DNA of 8,361 nucleotides, taken from an uncultured Ruminococcus sp. (GTDB lineage: Bacteria; Bacillota; Clostridia; Oscillospirales; CAG-272). The stretch lies in contig CADAXH010000047.1 of assembly GCA_902791785.1 (NCBI GenBank), positions 3,284-11,644 on the forward strand. Reading direction: 5' to 3'. Below, piece by piece: positions 6,430-8,361 of the stretch. Every line of letters starts with the position of its first letter. The first letter of the stretch is position 1. Below the pieces are notes generated by a model. It worked only from the letters and a program-made list of their open reading frames with translations. It searched no databases and was not told where the DNA came from. The position numbers were made by a program, and so were the translations under genes.

Positions 6430-6458
6430 TTGATATGTGCCAGCCCCTATGGTATCAT
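6430..6458 (+). promoter_or_regulatory. Promoter of nagA and the second Gfo/Idh gene
   Basis: -35 TTGATA (6430-6435), a 17-base spacer and -10 TATCAT (6453-6458), each five of six consensus. TGG directly before the -10 gives an extended -10 as in the two minus-strand promoters. Predicted +1 is near 6465, leaving a leader of about 100 bases before nagA. The -35 is 52 bases from the -35 of the divergent glycosidase promoter. Confidence 0.72.
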
Positions 6459-6463
6459 GAATT

Positions 6464-6564
6464 ATGGACACTTATTCTGTCAACCGCAAAAAGGTCGCAA
6501 GACCTCACAAGCAAGTAAAAAGTCAACGCAGAGATTCACCAAACAGTTAAAAGAGGTTAAATAT
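6464..6564 (+). other. nagA mRNA leader with GCAA-tetraloop hairpin and a 28-codon open frame
   Basis: This leader of about 100 nt is longer than those of the other genes here. It contains a small hairpin, AGGTC (6492-6496), GCAA loop, GACCT (6501-6505), a GNRA tetraloop on a 5-bp stem. An ATG at 6464, almost exactly at the predicted transcription start, opens a 28-codon frame ending at TAA 6548-6550. That stop directly abuts the AAGAGG ribosome site of nagA. The peptide would be very basic (eight Arg/Lys). No ribosome site precedes it, so only leaderless translation could express it. I do not match the leader to a known riboswitch and regard coding as unproven. Confidence 0.3.
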
Positions 6565-7707
6565 ATGATTGCAATTCACGGCGAAAGAGTCATTATAGAG
6601 AACTCTGTGCACCCTGCATGGATAGGAATTGAAAATGGCAAAATCGTGTTCGTTGGAGATGAAAAACCGGAGTCTGACACTTTTTATGATTTCAAAGACA
6701 AATATGTCTCACCGGGATTCATCGATCTTCACACTCATGGTGCAGGAGGCTTTGATTTCTTAAAAGAAGAACCAAACGGGATTATCCAGGGAACAAAATT
6801 GCAGATGGCTCACGGAGCAACAACCATTCTTCCAACAATATCTGCAGCTCCGTTTGATGACATGCGTCAGGCAGTTAAAAATATAGCCAATGCCATGGAA
6901 AACAAAGCTGAAAAGCCTAACATTCTCGGAGTTCACATGGAAGGTCCGTACCTTTCAAAAGCACAGTGCGGTGCTCAGTGCACAGATTATATAACCCCTC
7001 CGCTGCCTGAAGACTACAAAAAACTGATTGACGAGTACGGGGCATTTATCAGACGATGGACATATGCACCCGAAGAAGACAAAGACGGGACATTCTGTAA
7101 ATATCTTTCGGACAACAATATTATTCCGTCAGCAGGACACACCAATGCGACTGAAGAAGACATGAAAGTTGCAATAAAAAACGGATGCAGCCTTGTAACA
7201 CACATGTTCTGCTGTACATCAACTATCACGAGAAAAAATGGTTTCCGTTCACTTGGCGTAATTGAATCAGCATATCTGCATGATGAACTCTATGTTGAAA
7301 TAATTGCAGACGGAAAACATCTTCCCCCGGATCTCATAAGAATGATTGTGAAAATAAAAGGAACATACAAAACCGCCCTTGTAACTGACAGTCTTCACAT
7401 AGCATGTACAGATATCAAAGAAGGCTATATGAGCGGAACTCCTTTCATTGTTGAAGACGGAGTCTGTAAACTCAAAGACAGATCGGCGTTTGCCGGAAGC
7501 ATAGCCACGATGGATACACTTGTCCGTGTTGTTAAAGACTGCGGATTCTCTGTTCAGGATGCTGTAACAATGGCCTGCAGGACTCCTGCAGCTATTCTGA
7601 ATGTAAAAAAAGGCGTAATAAAAGAATCATATGATGCAGATATAATTGTATTTGACGATGACATCAATGTGAGCGATGTATTTGTCATGGGCAAAAAACT
7701 AATTTGA
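6565..7707 (+). CDS. nagA: N-acetylglucosamine-6-phosphate deacetylase (NagA-like amidohydrolase)
   Basis: This 380-aa protein has normal length for the family, which hydrolyses GlcNAc-6-phosphate to glucosamine-6-phosphate and acetate, the step before NagB. Amidohydrolase motifs are in order: HTHG at 56-59, GVHMEGPYL (122-130, metal ligand E126), SAGHTNA (H192), THMF (H213), DGKH (249-252) and TDS (D275). H56 and H58 resemble the two-metal B. subtilis-type site rather than E. coli NagA, which lacks these histidines. The usual THLFNAM segment reads THMFCCTS, and the following part also departs from classical NagA, so it is a divergent subgroup that may act on a modified amino-sugar phosphate. 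The start ATG 6565 has AGAGG (6552-6556) eight bases upstream. The longer in-frame extension from 6430 overlaps the promoter. The stop is 14 bases before the second Gfo/Idh gene, with which it is co-transcribed. Confidence 0.88.
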   Translation: MIAIHGERVIIENSVHPAWIGIENGKIVFVGDEKPESDTFYDFKDKYVSPGFIDLHTHGAGGFDFLKEEPNGIIQGTKLQMAHGATTILPTISAAPFDDMRQAVKNIANAMENKAEKPNILGVHMEGPYLSKAQCGAQCTDYITPPLPEDYKKLIDEYGAFIRRWTYAPEEDKDGTFCKYLSDNNIIPSAGHTNATEEDMKVAIKNGCSLVTHMFCCTSTITRKNGFRSLGVIESAYLHDELYVEIIADGKHLPPDLIRMIVKIKGTYKTALVTDSLHIACTDIKEGYMSGTPFIVEDGVCKLKDRSAFAGSIATMDTLVRVVKDCGFSVQDAVTMACRTPAAILNVKKGVIKESYDADIIVFDDDINVSDVFVMGKKLI

Positions 7708-7721
7708 AAGGCGGTTTTTGT

Positions 7722-8361
7722 ATGAGAAAACTGAATGTTGCCATTATAGGTCAGGGGCGCAGCGGAAGAAATATCCATGGTTCCTACTACCTGTCAGAAA
7801 ACAACAAGTATTTCAATTTAAAGTATGTCGTGGATAAAGACCCGGTTTTGAGGGCAGACGCAGAAAAACGCTACCCGTTTGTCACCACGCTTTCAAGTTA
7901 CAAAGAATTGTTCAAAATTAAAGATATAGACCTTGTGGTCAATGCCTCATATTCAGACGAACACTACGCTATCACCCTGGATCTGTTAAAGCACAAATTC
8001 AATGTTTTGAGCGAAAAGCCTTTTGCAGCAAACAGATATGAATGCGATGTACTCATAAATACTGCAAAAGAAAACGGTGTAATCCTGGCTCCTTTCCAGA
8101 ATACTCAGACTTCCCCTTTCTATCTGGATGCTTTGCAGACAGCAAAATCAGGCATTCTGGGAGAAATAAAACAGGTATCAATCAGGTACAACTCACTCTC
8201 AAGACGCTGGGACTGGCAGACACTTCAGAAAAAACTTGGAGGCAGCGCATATAACACCGGTCCTCACCCGATCTGCATGGCGCTTGGATTTCTGGATTTT
8301 GAAAAAACTCGCTGCCGGCAGTATTTTCAACGGCCGGCTGGGCGATATCAACTTCACCACC
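7722..8361 (+). CDS. Gfo/Idh/MocA-family oxidoreductase, 3'-truncated by the window end
   Basis: The frame opens at ATG 7722, with AAAGGCGG (7707-7714) seven bases upstream, and is still open at the last base (213 codons seen). It has the classical dinucleotide motif GQGRSG (10-15), the catalytic-lysine motif SEKPF (97-101, K99), an RRWDWQ segment (161-166) and GGSAYNTGPHP (173-183), with H182 the probable active-site histidine. The enzyme would catalyse NAD(P)-dependent oxidation or reduction of a sugar. It is not closely similar to the first Gfo/Idh gene in the window: it has GxGxxG and EKP where the other has GCENSH and DKP. After about residue 193 (near 8300) the translation stops resembling the family and the base composition becomes GC-rich, so the last ~55 bases may be frameshifted or foreign. 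It lies 14 bases behind nagA in the same transcript. Confidence 0.85.
   Translation, partial: MRKLNVAIIGQGRSGRNIHGSYYLSENNKYFNLKYVVDKDPVLRADAEKRYPFVTTLSSYKELFKIKDIDLVVNASYSDEHYAITLDLLKHKFNVLSEKPFAANRYECDVLINTAKENGVILAPFQNTQTSPFYLDALQTAKSGILGEIKQVSIRYNSLSRRWDWQTLQKKLGGSAYNTGPHPICMALGFLDFEKTRCRQYFQRPAGRYQLHH

Noticed and set aside
6430..6564. N-terminal extension of nagA in the same frame from TTG 6430 or ATG 6457
   Set aside because: Both starts lie within the promoter and lack a ribosome site. ATG 6565 has AGAGG at eight bases and begins the conserved fold.
8042..8254. 70-codon plus-strand open frame
   Set aside because: It is a shadow of the second Gfo/Idh gene, whose frame carries GQGRSG, SEKPF and GGSAYNTGPHP and has a good ribosome site.

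Overview
This is a window of moderate GC (roughly 40% by eye) from a bacterium with strong Shine-Dalgarno sites, textbook TATAAT promoters and hairpin/T-tract terminators. It looks like a gut- or rumen-type member of the Bacillota (Clostridia-like). That placement is an inference from sequence style and gene content, and no marker gene is present. There are no RNA genes, CRISPR arrays, insertion sequences or transposases. No stretch longer than 300 bases lacks a gene; the longest gap, 6317-6564, holds two divergent promoters and the nagA leader.

Layout. (1) 1-285 (+) is the C-terminal end of an alpha/beta hydrolase resembling CE15 glucuronoyl esterases. It is followed by a long bidirectional terminator hairpin (292-330). 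(2) 342-566 (-) is a 74-aa two-helix membrane protein with its own promoter. (3) 660-3343 (-) is a two-gene operon: a heparinase II/III-like protein, then a D-2-hydroxyacid dehydrogenase overlapping it by ATGA. (4) 3344-3480 is a divergent promoter region with a perfect 12-bp palindrome inside one promoter spacer. (5) 3481-5126 (+) is a second two-gene operon: a Gfo/Idh/MocA oxidoreductase and a NagB-like glucosamine-6-phosphate deaminase. It ends at a bidirectional terminator (5177-5212). (6) 5228-6316 (-) is a cytoplasmic clan GH-A 'cellulase-like' glycosidase, probably with a GTG start. (7) 6317-6564 is a second divergent promoter region with an mRNA leader of about 100 nt. (8) 6565-8361 (+) is NagA-like GlcNAc-6-phosphate deacetylase, then a second Gfo/Idh/MocA oxidoreductase that runs off the window. 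The reading of its last ~55 bases is doubtful.

Together the genes look like an intracellular module for a polysaccharide or glycoconjugate containing an amino sugar and perhaps uronic acid. An esterase and a lyase-like enzyme open the chain, a glycosidase trims it, and Gfo/Idh and 2-hydroxyacid dehydrogenases do redox steps on sugars or sugar acids. NagA and NagB then deacetylate and deaminate the amino-sugar phosphate to fructose-6-phosphate. No enzyme whose start is visible has a recognisable signal peptide, which suggests the substrates are imported oligosaccharides. No transporter, kinase or regulator lies in the window. The combination of a heparinase-like protein, two Gfo/Idh enzymes, a cellulase-like protein and divergent NagA/NagB variants is the most unusual aspect, and its true substrate is unknown.
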